Assembly: GCA_016183225.1 (NCBI GenBank)
Contig: JACPEZ010000022.1
Coordinates: forward strand, 1-7,903
DNA from: Candidatus Daviesbacteria bacterium
GTDB taxonomy: Bacteria; Patescibacteriota; Microgenomatia; Daviesbacterales; UBA10151
Length of the DNA: 7,903 nt
Direction of reading: 5' to 3'
Shown: piece after piece, positions 1-5,004 of the stretch
Numbering within the stretch: the first letter of the stretch is position 1
How the letters are laid out: each line of letters opens with the position of its first letter
Notes under the pieces: model-generated
What the model saw: the letters and a program-made list of their open reading frames with translations, nothing else
Told to the model about the DNA's origin: nothing
Databases searched by the model: none
Made by a program: the position numbers and the translations under genes

Positions 1-1332
1 ATTTTTGATAAAGTTTCTTATTCCAAAGGGGCTTCTATTTTGCGGATGCTCTGGCAATATTTGGGGCCGGAAGTTTTTCAAAAAGGCTTGCAACACTATT
101 TAAAAAGACACTCTTATGCCAATGCTAAAACAGAGGATTTATGGAGGGCGCTGGAGGAGATTTCCGGAAAACCCGTGGCATCTGTCATGAAAAACTGGAC
201 TTCAAAGCCGGGACACCCGGTCATAAGCGTAAAGCGTAAAGCGGGAAGGGGGAAGTTGGAATTAACACAGAGCAGATTTTTTATCAGTCCGATTTCTAAA
301 AAAGAAACAAAAGACAAGACAATCTGGAATATTCCGCTGGACGGGTTGTTATTGGATAAAAAAATTATGGATATTCCAAATAAAGGAGAGAAATTAAATT
401 TGGGGGAAACCGGTTTTGTCAGAATTGATTATCCTAAAAATTATCTGCATAAATTAACCAATTTATCTGCTCCGGACAGGTTAGGACTTTTAAGGGACAG
501 CTTTGATCTGGCGCAGTCAGGAGATTCTCCAACAACTTTAGCGTTGGAACTGGCTTTAAGCTATGTTGATGAAGAAGATTATACTGTTTGGAGCCAGTTA
601 ACAGGCCATTTAAATAAGATTGATAGCCTTTTGGATGATGAGGATTTCAAAAAATATGGCAGGAAAATCTATCAAAAAATAGTCAAAAAAATGGGTTGGG
701 AGAAACAAGCAGGGGAAAAACATACTGATAGCTTGCTTCGCGGCATGGTCTTATACCAGTTGGGCTCTTTTGGTAATCAAGAAACTATTCAAAAAGCCCA
801 AAATCTCTTCGGGCAAAAAATCGATCCCGACTTGAAAAGCGTGGTTTATAATCTGGTGGCTTCAAGCGGGGGAGACAAAGAATTTAATACCCTAATTAAA
901 ATGTACAAAGATGAAGATCACCAGCAGGAAAAAGACAGAATTGGCAGATCCTTGGGACTTTTTAAACAGAAAAAACTGCTGCAAAAAACTCTGGAATTTG
1001 CCATTAGTAAGCATGTCAGGTTTCAAAATACTTTGGGGATTATAGCATCAAGTTGGGGAAATCCGAAGGGCAGATATTTGGCCTGGGAATTTGTGAAAAT
1101 TAACTGGAAATTATTAAAAGAGCGGTATGCCGGAGGGCATTATTTTACCCGGGTGTTTGAACCGGCAGGGGAGTTTACCAAGATTTCCGATGCCAAAGAT
1201 ATTGAAAGGTTTGTGGCCAAAAATCCAATTCCGGAAGCCAAAAGAACCATAGCCCAAGCCTTAGAGAGAATTTATAGTAATGCTGATTGGTTAAAAAGGG
1301 ATAAATCAAAAATCAAAAAATTCCTTCAATAA
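1..1332 (+). CDS. M1-family metallopeptidase (aminopeptidase N-like), C-terminal part; 5' end outside window
   Basis: The reading frame is open from base 1, so the gene is cut by the window edge; an internal ATG at 40 is not the true start. The first visible residues, FDKVSYSKGASILRML, match the segment that follows the zinc site in M1 aminopeptidases. The Tyr in YSKGA (codon 7) corresponds to the catalytic tyrosine that stabilises the transition state (Tyr381 in E. coli PepN). The zinc motif HEXXH...E would lie upstream, outside the window. Next comes the usual end of the catalytic domain (GPEVFQKGLQHYLKRHSYANA, then a W...PGHPVISV beta segment), followed by about 290 residues of helical repeats resembling the ERAP1-like C-terminal domain. 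M1 enzymes remove N-terminal amino acids from peptides. No signal peptide can be judged. The last 7 nt overlap the convergent PIN-domain gene. Family is confident; substrate is unknown. Confidence 0.88.
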   Translation: MFDKVSYSKGASILRMLWQYLGPEVFQKGLQHYLKRHSYANAKTEDLWRALEEISGKPVASVMKNWTSKPGHPVISVKRKAGRGKLELTQSRFFISPISKKETKDKTIWNIPLDGLLLDKKIMDIPNKGEKLNLGETGFVRIDYPKNYLHKLTNLSAPDRLGLLRDSFDLAQSGDSPTTLALELALSYVDEEDYTVWSQLTGHLNKIDSLLDDEDFKKYGRKIYQKIVKKMGWEKQAGEKHTDSLLRGMVLYQLGSFGNQETIQKAQNLFGQKIDPDLKSVVYNLVASSGGDKEFNTLIKMYKDEDHQQEKDRIGRSLGLFKQKKLLQKTLEFAISKHVRFQNTLGIIASSWGNPKGRYLAWEFVKINWKLLKERYAGGHYFTRVFEPAGEFTKISDAKDIERFVAKNPIPEAKRTIAQALERIYSNADWLKRDKSKIKKFLQ

Positions 1333-1742
1333 TCTTTTAAGGCTATGACTTTAATTGCGGAGGATTTTCCCTGATGCTTAAGATTATCAGTTACTAAAGT
1401 AGCTTCTTCCTGTTTGGCCAGAGCTAAAAATGCCGCATCATAATAAGTTATTTTTTCTTCATCAGCAATCTTGTAAGTTGCAAGTGCCAGTTGAGGCGTT
1501 TCAGGAACAAATTGAACAGGTATGTTGTAGGCAGTAACCAGTGTATCCAGCGCTTTAGATAAATCCATTTTTTTCTTCAAAAGAGCGTTTCCTATTTCAT
1601 ATCTGGAAAGTTCCGGAGCAAGAAACATTATTATTCCATCCTCTGCGTCTTGCAGGACTTTATTTGCCTGTTCCAGATGATCTTCGTTTTGGGAATTCAG
1701 CCATTTCACCATTACCGAACTGTCAACAACTATTTTTTTCAT
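1326..1742 (-). CDS. vapC: PIN-domain ribonuclease toxin, VapC-like
   Basis: This is a 138-residue protein, the normal size for a single PIN domain. The acidic residues expected to hold the catalytic Mg2+ or Mn2+ are all visible: D7 in VVDSSVMVKW, E49 in RYEIGNALL, D102 in YYDAAFLALA and D119 in LVTDN. VapC toxins are endoribonucleases that cut tRNA or rRNA and are held inactive by a cognate antitoxin. The ATG lies 2 nt after the stop of the upstream AbrB-type gene, so the pair is almost certainly cotranscribed and translationally coupled; only a weak AGG precedes the start. The stop codon overlaps the end of the aminopeptidase gene by 7 nt, tail to tail. All four acidic residues are intact, so it is probably active. 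The RNA target cannot be inferred. Confidence 0.88.
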   Translation of the reverse strand: MKKIVVDSSVMVKWLNSQNEDHLEQANKVLQDAEDGIIMFLAPELSRYEIGNALLKKKMDLSKALDTLVTAYNIPVQFVPETPQLALATYKIADEEKITYYDAAFLALAKQEEATLVTDNLKHQGKSSAIKVIALKDY

Positions 1743-1744
1743 GT

Positions 1745-2023
1745 TTACCTGCGGGTTTGCCGATCCTCGTCTATAAAAGCTGACAGATTACCTCTGCCTT
1801 TGCCTCTGTATGCGCGTACTCTTTTAAGATCTTTCCATAATTTATCCCAATCTAGAGTTTTTCGGGCCGAATAAGGAGATAATACAACTTTGTTTTTGTT
1901 GGCTTCAGCATTGATCGTGACTACCGAACCGGGAGTAAGCCAGTTGATTTTTTCCCGAATTGCATCGGGAAGAGTGAATTGGCCGCGCTGGCGGATAATA
2001 ACATTTATCTGTTGCCCGTTCAT
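1745..2023 (-). CDS. vapB: AbrB/SpoVT-type antitoxin, VapB-like
   Basis: This is a 92-residue protein with an N-terminal swapped-hairpin AbrB DNA-binding domain at about residues 4-50 (RGQFTLPDAIREKINWL, then PGSVVTI...KVVLSP). The C-terminal half (DWDKLWKDLKRVRAYRGKG...FIDEDRQTRR) is charged and is the likely toxin-binding tail. It immediately precedes the PIN toxin, the standard antitoxin-first order, with a 2-nt gap. Antitoxins of this class neutralise the nuclease and repress their own promoter. Consistent with that, the DNA just upstream has a strong promoter overlaid by two short palindromes. No Shine-Dalgarno precedes the ATG, and the predicted transcript start is only a few nt upstream. 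The start fits the family, because the hairpin begins within the first residues. Pairing with the toxin is inferred from adjacency. Confidence 0.86.
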   Translation of the reverse strand: MNGQQINVIIRQRGQFTLPDAIREKINWLTPGSVVTINAEANKNKVVLSPYSARKTLDWDKLWKDLKRVRAYRGKGRGNLSAFIDEDRQTRR

Positions 2024-2024
2024 T

Positions 2025-2051
2025 CTGATATTCAGTATATCTGAAAATCAG
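2025..2051. promoter_or_regulatory. Two tandem CTGA-N3-TCAG palindromes, candidate vapBC autoregulatory operator
   Basis: CTGATATTCAG lies at 2025-2035 and CTGAAAATCAG at 2041-2051. Both fit CTGA-N3-TCAG, with centres 16 bp apart, about one and a half helical turns. They also create a larger palindrome, TTCAG-TATAT-CTGAA, at 2031-2045. One box covers the -10 edge and predicted transcript start, the other the -35/-10 spacer, so bound protein would block RNA polymerase. Negative autoregulation by the antitoxin-toxin complex is established for VapBC systems; binding to these boxes is inferred. Confidence 0.55.
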
Positions 2052-2062
2052 AAATTTGTCAA
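2034..2062 (-). promoter_or_regulatory. Near-consensus sigma70-type promoter of vapBC
   Basis: On the minus strand TTGACA (2062-2057) is followed by exactly 17 nt and TATACT (2039-2034). This is a perfect -35 and a 5/6 -10. Only 10 nt separate the -10 from the vapB ATG at 2023, so the predicted start of transcription (around 2027) leaves a leader of roughly 4 nt or less. Confidence 0.8.
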
Positions 2063-2067
2063 TACCC

Positions 2068-2098
2068 AAAAAAGAGTAGGTGCCAAGCTATCCCACCT
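2068..2098 (-). terminator. Weak possible terminator after the 2088-2543 gene
   Basis: In the minus-strand transcript a 5-bp stem (AGGTG at 2098-2094 with CACCT at 2082-2078, loop 11 nt) is followed 4 nt later by six U (2073-2068). The stem is short and the U-run is not immediately adjacent. A stronger 7-bp stem (TCCCACC at 2109-2103 with GGTGGGA at 2097-2091) lies at the 3' end of the same gene and shares bases with it, so the two cannot form together. Confidence 0.25.
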
Positions 2099-2543
2099 GG
2101 AGGGTGGGAGATTGTATAAATACGATATGACCTCCTAATTTTTGATAAAGATTCAGTCGGGTAAGGGGTTGTAGTTCTCCATGTATAAAAAACCCTGCAG
2201 GACCTAGGGTCATCATTGCCTGTAGATTGTAAAGCCTTGCCACTTCTCCTATAATTAAATGGGCATGTTCCATTTGTCCGGTAGCAATACCCCATGAGCC
2301 TAAAGCAATCTGATTACCTTTACGTTCCAAAGCCACCATTTCTTCAGAAAATGGTGACATACCTGACTGAAATATACGAGCTTCTTTTAGAGCTTCATAC
2401 AGTGCGTAAGTTGCTGCATTCGCCGTTCCATATACAGGATCGCCACAAAGCTCTTGGCGTCTGAGAGTAAGTCCAACGCGAAGTCTAACATTAGTCTCTC
2501 TTTTTCTCCAATCTATTCCATGAACTGTACATCTCTCGGTCAT
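2088..2543 (-). CDS. Hypothetical protein, family not recognised (151 aa)
   Basis: I do not recognise this protein. The open frame can begin at GTG 2579, but I prefer the ATG at 2543 (151 residues), because the extra N-terminal residues (LKYHSLILIIT) coincide with an AT-rich promoter-like region. The product looks soluble, with no clear signal peptide or membrane segment. It has a basic N-terminal section (DWRKRETNVRLRVGLTLRRQE), a helical middle (AATYALYEALKEARIF), the stretch MEHAHLIIGEVARLYNL and a hydrophobic, glycine-containing end (MMTLGPAGFF; LGGHIVFIQS). Two cysteines are present (C5 and C33) with no metal-binding pattern. It is divergent from EF-P and upstream of vapBC on the same strand, 64 nt before vapB. 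Length, plausible protein composition and a promoter-like upstream region argue that it is real, but no conserved motif proves this. Confidence 0.5.
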   Translation of the reverse strand: MTERCTVHGIDWRKRETNVRLRVGLTLRRQELCGDPVYGTANAATYALYEALKEARIFQSGMSPFSEEMVALERKGNQIALGSWGIATGQMEHAHLIIGEVARLYNLQAMMTLGPAGFFIHGELQPLTRLNLYQKLGGHIVFIQSPTLQVG

Positions 2544-2550
2544 AGTTATG

Positions 2551-2598
2551 ATTAAAATTAAAGAATGATATTTTAGCACATTTTATGGTAAAATTCAA
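2551..2598 (-). promoter_or_regulatory. Candidate promoter(s) of the 2088-2543 gene
   Basis: On the minus strand TTGAAT (2598-2593), 17 nt, then TAAAAT (2575-2570) with an upstream TG makes a fair extended -10 promoter that would give a leader of about 20 nt. Alternatively TTTAAT (2556-2551) lies 7 nt before the ATG and would give a leaderless message. The -35 of the first option overlaps the -10 of the divergent efp promoter, so the two directions may compete. Confidence 0.4.
2565..2594 (+). promoter_or_regulatory. Extended -10 promoter of efp, predicted leaderless
   Basis: TG-G-TAAAAT (2586-2594) is an extended -10 box. A weak -35, ATGATA (2565-2570), sits 18 nt upstream. The efp ATG at 2604 begins 9 nt after the -10, leaving room for a leader of at most 2-3 nt, and no Shine-Dalgarno is seen. 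Confidence 0.55.
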
Positions 2599-2603
2599 AG
2601 ATT

Positions 2604-3167
2604 ATGGCATTAAATGTCACGGATTTAAGAAATGGGATTTTTTTTAAGGAAGGAACCTCTATTTTCCAGGTTTTATCCTATGACCATGTTAAAATGGGCA
2701 GGGGATCCGGCAATATTAAAGTCAAAGTGAAGAATTTAAAAACCGGGACAGTGACGGAAAAATCTTTTATTACAGGCGCCAGAGTTGATGAAGCCAATGT
2801 AGAAAAGAAAAAGGCCCAGTTTTTATACAGAGATAATGATAACTATAATTTTATGGACCCCGTGAGTTTTGAACAATTTTCTTTGTCCTCCGGTGTCTTG
2901 GGTGATTCTATAAAATATCTTAAAGACGGATTGGAAGTGACTTTGATAATTTCCGGAGATGAGGCTTTAGGCATGGAACTTCCCATAAGTTTGGTCTACG
3001 AGATTGCCGAAACCGGACCAGGAGAACGGGGCAATACCGTGTCAAATGTTTACAAAGATGCTACACTGGATAATGGACTGACAGTTAAAGTCCCCATGTT
3101 TATGAAACCGGGAGAAAGAGTTAAAATTGATACCAGATCTGGCCAATATATAGAAAGAGTAAAATAA
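2604..3167 (+). CDS. efp: Elongation factor P
   Basis: EF-P binds between the ribosomal P and E sites and relieves stalling at consecutive prolines. At 187 residues it has the usual family length, with three domains: a KOW-like N-terminal domain (1-65), an OB domain (about 66-128) and the C-terminal OB domain (about 130-187). The last contains GPGERGNTVSNVYKDATLDNG and ends VKIDTRSGQYIERVK, a textbook EF-P finish. The domain I loop that reaches the peptidyl-transferase centre reads KMGRGSGN, with Arg33 at the tip where E. coli carries the modified Lys34. No modification enzyme (EpmA/B, EarP or YmfI) is encoded in this window. The ATG at 2604 fits the family start (MALNVTDLRNGIFFKEG). There is no Shine-Dalgarno; an extended -10 box lies 9 nt upstream. 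Identification is confident; whether Arg33 is modified is unknown. Confidence 0.96.
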   Translation: MALNVTDLRNGIFFKEGTSIFQVLSYDHVKMGRGSGNIKVKVKNLKTGTVTEKSFITGARVDEANVEKKKAQFLYRDNDNYNFMDPVSFEQFSLSSGVLGDSIKYLKDGLEVTLIISGDEALGMELPISLVYEIAETGPGERGNTVSNVYKDATLDNGLTVKVPMFMKPGERVKIDTRSGQYIERVK

Positions 3168-3199
3168 GTATTAGGTATTAAGTATAAAGTATTAAGCAA
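3167..3199 (+). repeat. Left heptad array flanking the four-helix-bundle gene
   Basis: Four head-to-tail 7-bp units are visible: AGTATTA (3167-3173), GGTATTA (3174-3180), AGTATAA (3181-3187) and AGTATTA (3188-3194). They are followed by AGCAA (3195-3199), which abuts the ATG at 3200. The array begins on the last base of the efp stop codon. Its 13-nt inner end, AAGTATTAAGCAA, recurs perfectly inverted at 3558-3570 on the other side of the gene. Confidence 0.85.
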
Positions 3200-3565
3200 A
3201 TGCAGAAAATCAAAAGATTTACCGATCTAATTGCTTGGCAGGAGGGTCACCGATTAGTTCTTTTAATTTATAAACTTACAGATAATTTTCCAAATAAAGA
3301 AATATTCTCTTTGACAGATCAAATTAGAAGAGCAGCAGTTTCAATTACTTCCAATATAGCCGAAGGTTTTTCAAGAAAAACAAAAAAGGAGAAAATCCAG
3401 TTTTATTATACTGCTTTAGGTTCTTTATCTGAATTGCAAAATCAGCTTTTAATCGCTAGAGATCTGAAATATCTTCCAGTAGATAGTTTTAACGACATTG
3501 CTAAAATAACAGTACATATTAGTAAATTAATCAATGGTTTGATAAAATCATTAAAGATTGCTTAA
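3200..3565 (+). CDS. Four-helix-bundle protein, S23 / 23S rRNA intervening-sequence family
   Basis: This is a 121-residue soluble all-helical protein with the hallmark motifs of the S23 (IVS-encoded) four-helix-bundle family: FTDLIAWQEGHRLVLLIYKLT, then FPNKEIFSLTDQIRRAAVSI, the core TSNIAEGFSRK, and ALGSLSELQNQLL. Relatives are encoded in intervening sequences inside 23S rRNA genes and as free-standing genes, and Avd of diversity-generating retroelements shares the fold. The biochemical role is not established; nucleic-acid binding has been suggested. Here it is not in rRNA but between efp (32 nt upstream) and the galU-like gene. Inverted heptad arrays enclose the reading frame almost exactly; the right one includes the last codons and stop. 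It is visibly more AT-rich than its neighbours, consistent with transfer. No Shine-Dalgarno precedes the ATG; TATAAA (3184-3189) inside the left array could act as a -10. Family is confident, function unknown. Confidence 0.92.
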   Translation: MQKIKRFTDLIAWQEGHRLVLLIYKLTDNFPNKEIFSLTDQIRRAAVSITSNIAEGFSRKTKKEKIQFYYTALGSLSELQNQLLIARDLKYLPVDSFNDIAKITVHISKLINGLIKSLKIA

Positions 3566-3597
3566 TACTTGCTACCTACTACTTAATACTTGCTACT
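3558..3597 (-). repeat. Right heptad array, inverted relative to the left array
   Basis: Read on the minus strand towards the gene, the units are AGTAGCA (3597-3591), AGTATTA (3590-3584), AGTAGTA (3583-3577), GGTAGCA (3576-3570) and AGTATTA (3569-3563), ending in AGCAA (3562-3558). This is the same 7-bp period and terminal pentamer as the left array. Over the 33 bp nearest the gene the two arms match at 28 positions, including 13 perfect bases at the inner end. A 15-bp direct repeat within it, CTTAATACTTGCTAC at 3561 and 3582, follows from the unit structure. Confidence 0.85.
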
Positions 3598-3605
3598 CTA
3601 GAGAG

Positions 3606-3624
3606 TATAAAGGTAGGATAGTAT
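3606..3624 (+). promoter_or_regulatory. Tentative -10 boxes upstream of the galU-like gene
   Basis: TATAAA (3606-3611) and TAGTAT (3619-3624) both precede the ATG at 3633; the second leaves an 8-nt gap like other genes here. Neither has a recognisable -35. An ATG at 3623 would start an 8-codon out-of-frame peptide ending beyond the real start, and AGGTAGGA (3611-3618) could serve either ATG. Which signal is used cannot be decided. Confidence 0.25.
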
Positions 3625-3632
3625 GAAAGTTT

Positions 3633-4523
3633 ATGAAGAGAATTACTAAAGCATTAATACCTGCCGCGGGTTTCGGGACCCGATTTTTGCCCCAAACCAA
3701 GGCCATGCCCAAGGAAATGATGCCCCTTGTTGATAAACCCATTATCCAGCGGGTGGTGGAGGAACTGGTAGAAGCTGGGATTGAAACCATTGTGATTGTG
3801 ACGGGCTGGAATAAAAGATCAATTGAGGATCATTTTGATAATAATTTTGAACTGGAGGCAAAACTTCAAGAGACTGGAAAAACAAAAGCTTTGGAAGAGG
3901 TCAGAAAAATCTCTGATCTGGCTGAATTTGTTTATATCCGCCAAAAAGGTCCTGATGGTAATGCCACCCCCATTTTAAATGCCAAGCACATCATGCGAGA
4001 CGATCCCTTCTTGGTTTTTTGGGGTGATGACTTTGTTGATGCTACTCCCACCAGGGCAAAGCAGATGATTGATGCTTATCAAAAATATAATTCCACCATT
4101 ATGGCAGGGATCAGAGCCAAAAATGATAGCGATTACCAGAAATACGGTTTTGCAGGGGGGGAAGGGATCAACAGTCATGTGATAAAAGTGGAGAGGATTG
4201 TAGAAAAGCCGGGTAGTAAAGATGAATCGCCTTCGGATTTGGCAATTGTGTCGGGCTATCTTTACACACCGGAAATTTATGAATACCTGGAACTGGCAGC
4301 TAAAAAACTTAAAGAAGGAGAAGAACTTGTTTATACTTTGGGAGTCCAGGGGATGATAGATGATCAAATTCCCGTCCACGCTATCGAGTTGCAAAACGCC
4401 ATATTCAGAGATACGGGCAATAAACTGGAATACATGAAAACGGCCGTGGAGTTGGCCCTTAAACACCCTGAAGTAGGAGAGCAGTTAAAGCAATACTTAA
4501 AAGAATTAGTGAATAAATCTTAA
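3633..4523 (+). CDS. galU: UTP-glucose-1-phosphate uridylyltransferase (GalU/GtaB-like)
   Basis: This 296-residue cytoplasmic nucleotidyltransferase has the normal length for GalU. It converts UTP and glucose-1-phosphate to UDP-glucose, the donor for surface glycans and precursor of UDP-galactose and UDP-glucuronate. The N-terminal signature PAAGFGTRFLPQTKAMPKE (residues 10-28) holds the GXGTR nucleotide loop and the Lys of PKE. FWGDDFVD (129-136) supplies the metal-binding acidic pair. VSGYLYTPEIYEYL, ELVYTLGVQGMID and FRDTGNKLEYMKTAVELALKHP follow in family order. The segment that normally reads GLGHAV is GPDGNATPILNAKH (106-119), a departure from the E. coli-type enzyme that I believe is common in Patescibacteria. 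The gene ends in an 18-nt overlap with the convergent membrane-protein gene. The family is certain; strict preference for glucose-1-phosphate is likely but not proven. Confidence 0.9.
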   Translation: MKRITKALIPAAGFGTRFLPQTKAMPKEMMPLVDKPIIQRVVEELVEAGIETIVIVTGWNKRSIEDHFDNNFELEAKLQETGKTKALEEVRKISDLAEFVYIRQKGPDGNATPILNAKHIMRDDPFLVFWGDDFVDATPTRAKQMIDAYQKYNSTIMAGIRAKNDSDYQKYGFAGGEGINSHVIKVERIVEKPGSKDESPSDLAIVSGYLYTPEIYEYLELAAKKLKEGEELVYTLGVQGMIDDQIPVHAIELQNAIFRDTGNKLEYMKTAVELALKHPEVGEQLKQYLKELVNKS

Positions 4524-4949
4524 GGCAAAAACTACTCCTGTGACAGATATTACTTGAGTTAAAATTCCCCAGGGAAGCTTGATATTGCTTTGAATTTTAT
4601 GCTGCCACTTGTAGGCGGTGGAAAAGGGCGGGAAATTCCATTTGAAAAGAAGGTATGGCATCATCAAAAAATCCCAAATTTCGGAGAAAAAGATGCAGGC
4701 GAGAAAATAATACGGATTGACGCTCCTGCCAAAAATAAAATAGGCCAGCAGAATTCCCACAATCAGATCCAGGGCCGATTCCACAAACAGGGTGAGCTTA
4801 TTTTTGCGTCTCCATCCCACACCTAAATCCCAGTGGGGGATCATGTCTAAAATCGGATGGGAAGCTGCTGCCAGGGGTAAACCGATGGCGGGATGAATGC
4901 TGGAGGCCGCGATAGCTCCTCCTACCAGCGCGTGAGCCGTTGCTGTCAT
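4506..4949 (-). CDS. Small polytopic membrane protein, possibly of the YdjM/DUF457-like metal-dependent hydrolase group
   Basis: The protein has 147 residues and about four membrane segments (roughly 7-29, 52-73, 78-101 and 127-146). The N-terminal region is rich in conserved-looking potential metal ligands: H6 in TAHALVGG, H19, H31 and D35 in SHPILDMIPHWD, then H39 and D41. E57 and D61 in FVESALDLIVG lie in the second membrane segment. This layout recalls the membrane-bound YdjM/DUF457 hydrolases, whose substrate is unknown, but the protein is shorter and the match is tentative. The ATG at 4949 is the first possible start, since an in-frame TAG lies directly before it. TATACT lies 6 nt upstream, so a leaderless transcript is predicted. 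It is divergent from the Lgt-like gene and overlaps the galU-like gene by 18 nt at its 3' end. Confidence 0.75.
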   Translation of the reverse strand: MTATAHALVGGAIAASSIHPAIGLPLAAASHPILDMIPHWDLGVGWRRKNKLTLFVESALDLIVGILLAYFIFGRSVNPYYFLACIFFSEIWDFLMMPYLLFKWNFPPFSTAYKWQHKIQSNIKLPWGILTQVISVTGVVFALRFIH

Positions 4950-4955
4950 CTAATA

Positions 4956-4961
4956 AGTATA
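4956..4961 (-). promoter_or_regulatory. -10 box of the 4506-4949 membrane-protein gene
   Basis: TATACT (4961-4956 on the minus strand) ends 6 nt before the ATG, which places transcript +1 at or next to the start codon. No good -35 is found at 16-18 nt. A minus-strand TTGACA at 4975-4970 is only 8 nt from the -10, too close to pair with it. Confidence 0.5.
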
Positions 4962-4968
4962 CCCCTTT

Positions 4969-4997
4969 TTGTCAAATCACGCCATTTATGGTAGGCT
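4969..4997 (+). promoter_or_regulatory. Promoter of the Lgt-like gene, predicted leaderless
   Basis: TTGTCA (4969-4974, 5/6 match to TTGACA), 17 nt, then TAGGCT (4992-4997) preceded by TG at 4989-4990 forms an extended -10 promoter. The -10 core itself is poor (3/6). The ATG at 5005 follows after 7 nt. The 55-bp gap to the divergent gene therefore holds two back-to-back promoters. Confidence 0.5.
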
Positions 4998-5004
4998 ATT
5001 TGTC

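Noticed and set aside
225..245. Tandem AGCGTAA repeat in the aminopeptidase gene
   Set aside because: There are only two copies, in frame, encoding a basic loop (VKRKAGRG) between domains. This fits ordinary coding sequence or minor slippage.
2059..2295. 78-codon minus-strand open frame overlapping the 2088-2543 gene in another frame
   Set aside because: Its composition is low-quality (Arg/Ser/Tyr-rich, no hydrophobic core), and it has no start signals. It also runs over the vapBC -35 region.
3167..3597. CRISPR array or 23S rRNA intervening sequence
   Set aside because: The heptads have no spacers, so this is not a CRISPR. No rRNA sequence flanks the gene, so it is not an IVS in its usual location, only similar in layout.
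3623..3649. Eight-codon upstream peptide from ATG 3623 overlapping the galU-like start
   Set aside because: It is too short to judge, lacks independent support and may be coincidence. It is noted only under the tentative promoter.
3975..4466. 163-codon open frame on the minus strand
   Set aside because: It lies wholly antisense to the galU-like gene, which has full family motifs. Its product is rich in F, C and H without any domain, as expected for a shadow frame.
4969..5004. TTG start giving 12 extra N-terminal residues to the Lgt-like protein
   Set aside because: That TTG is the first half of a -35 box (TTGTCA). The extra residues (LSNHAIYGRLFV) do not resemble an Lgt N-terminus, and ATG 5005 fits the family and the promoter spacing.
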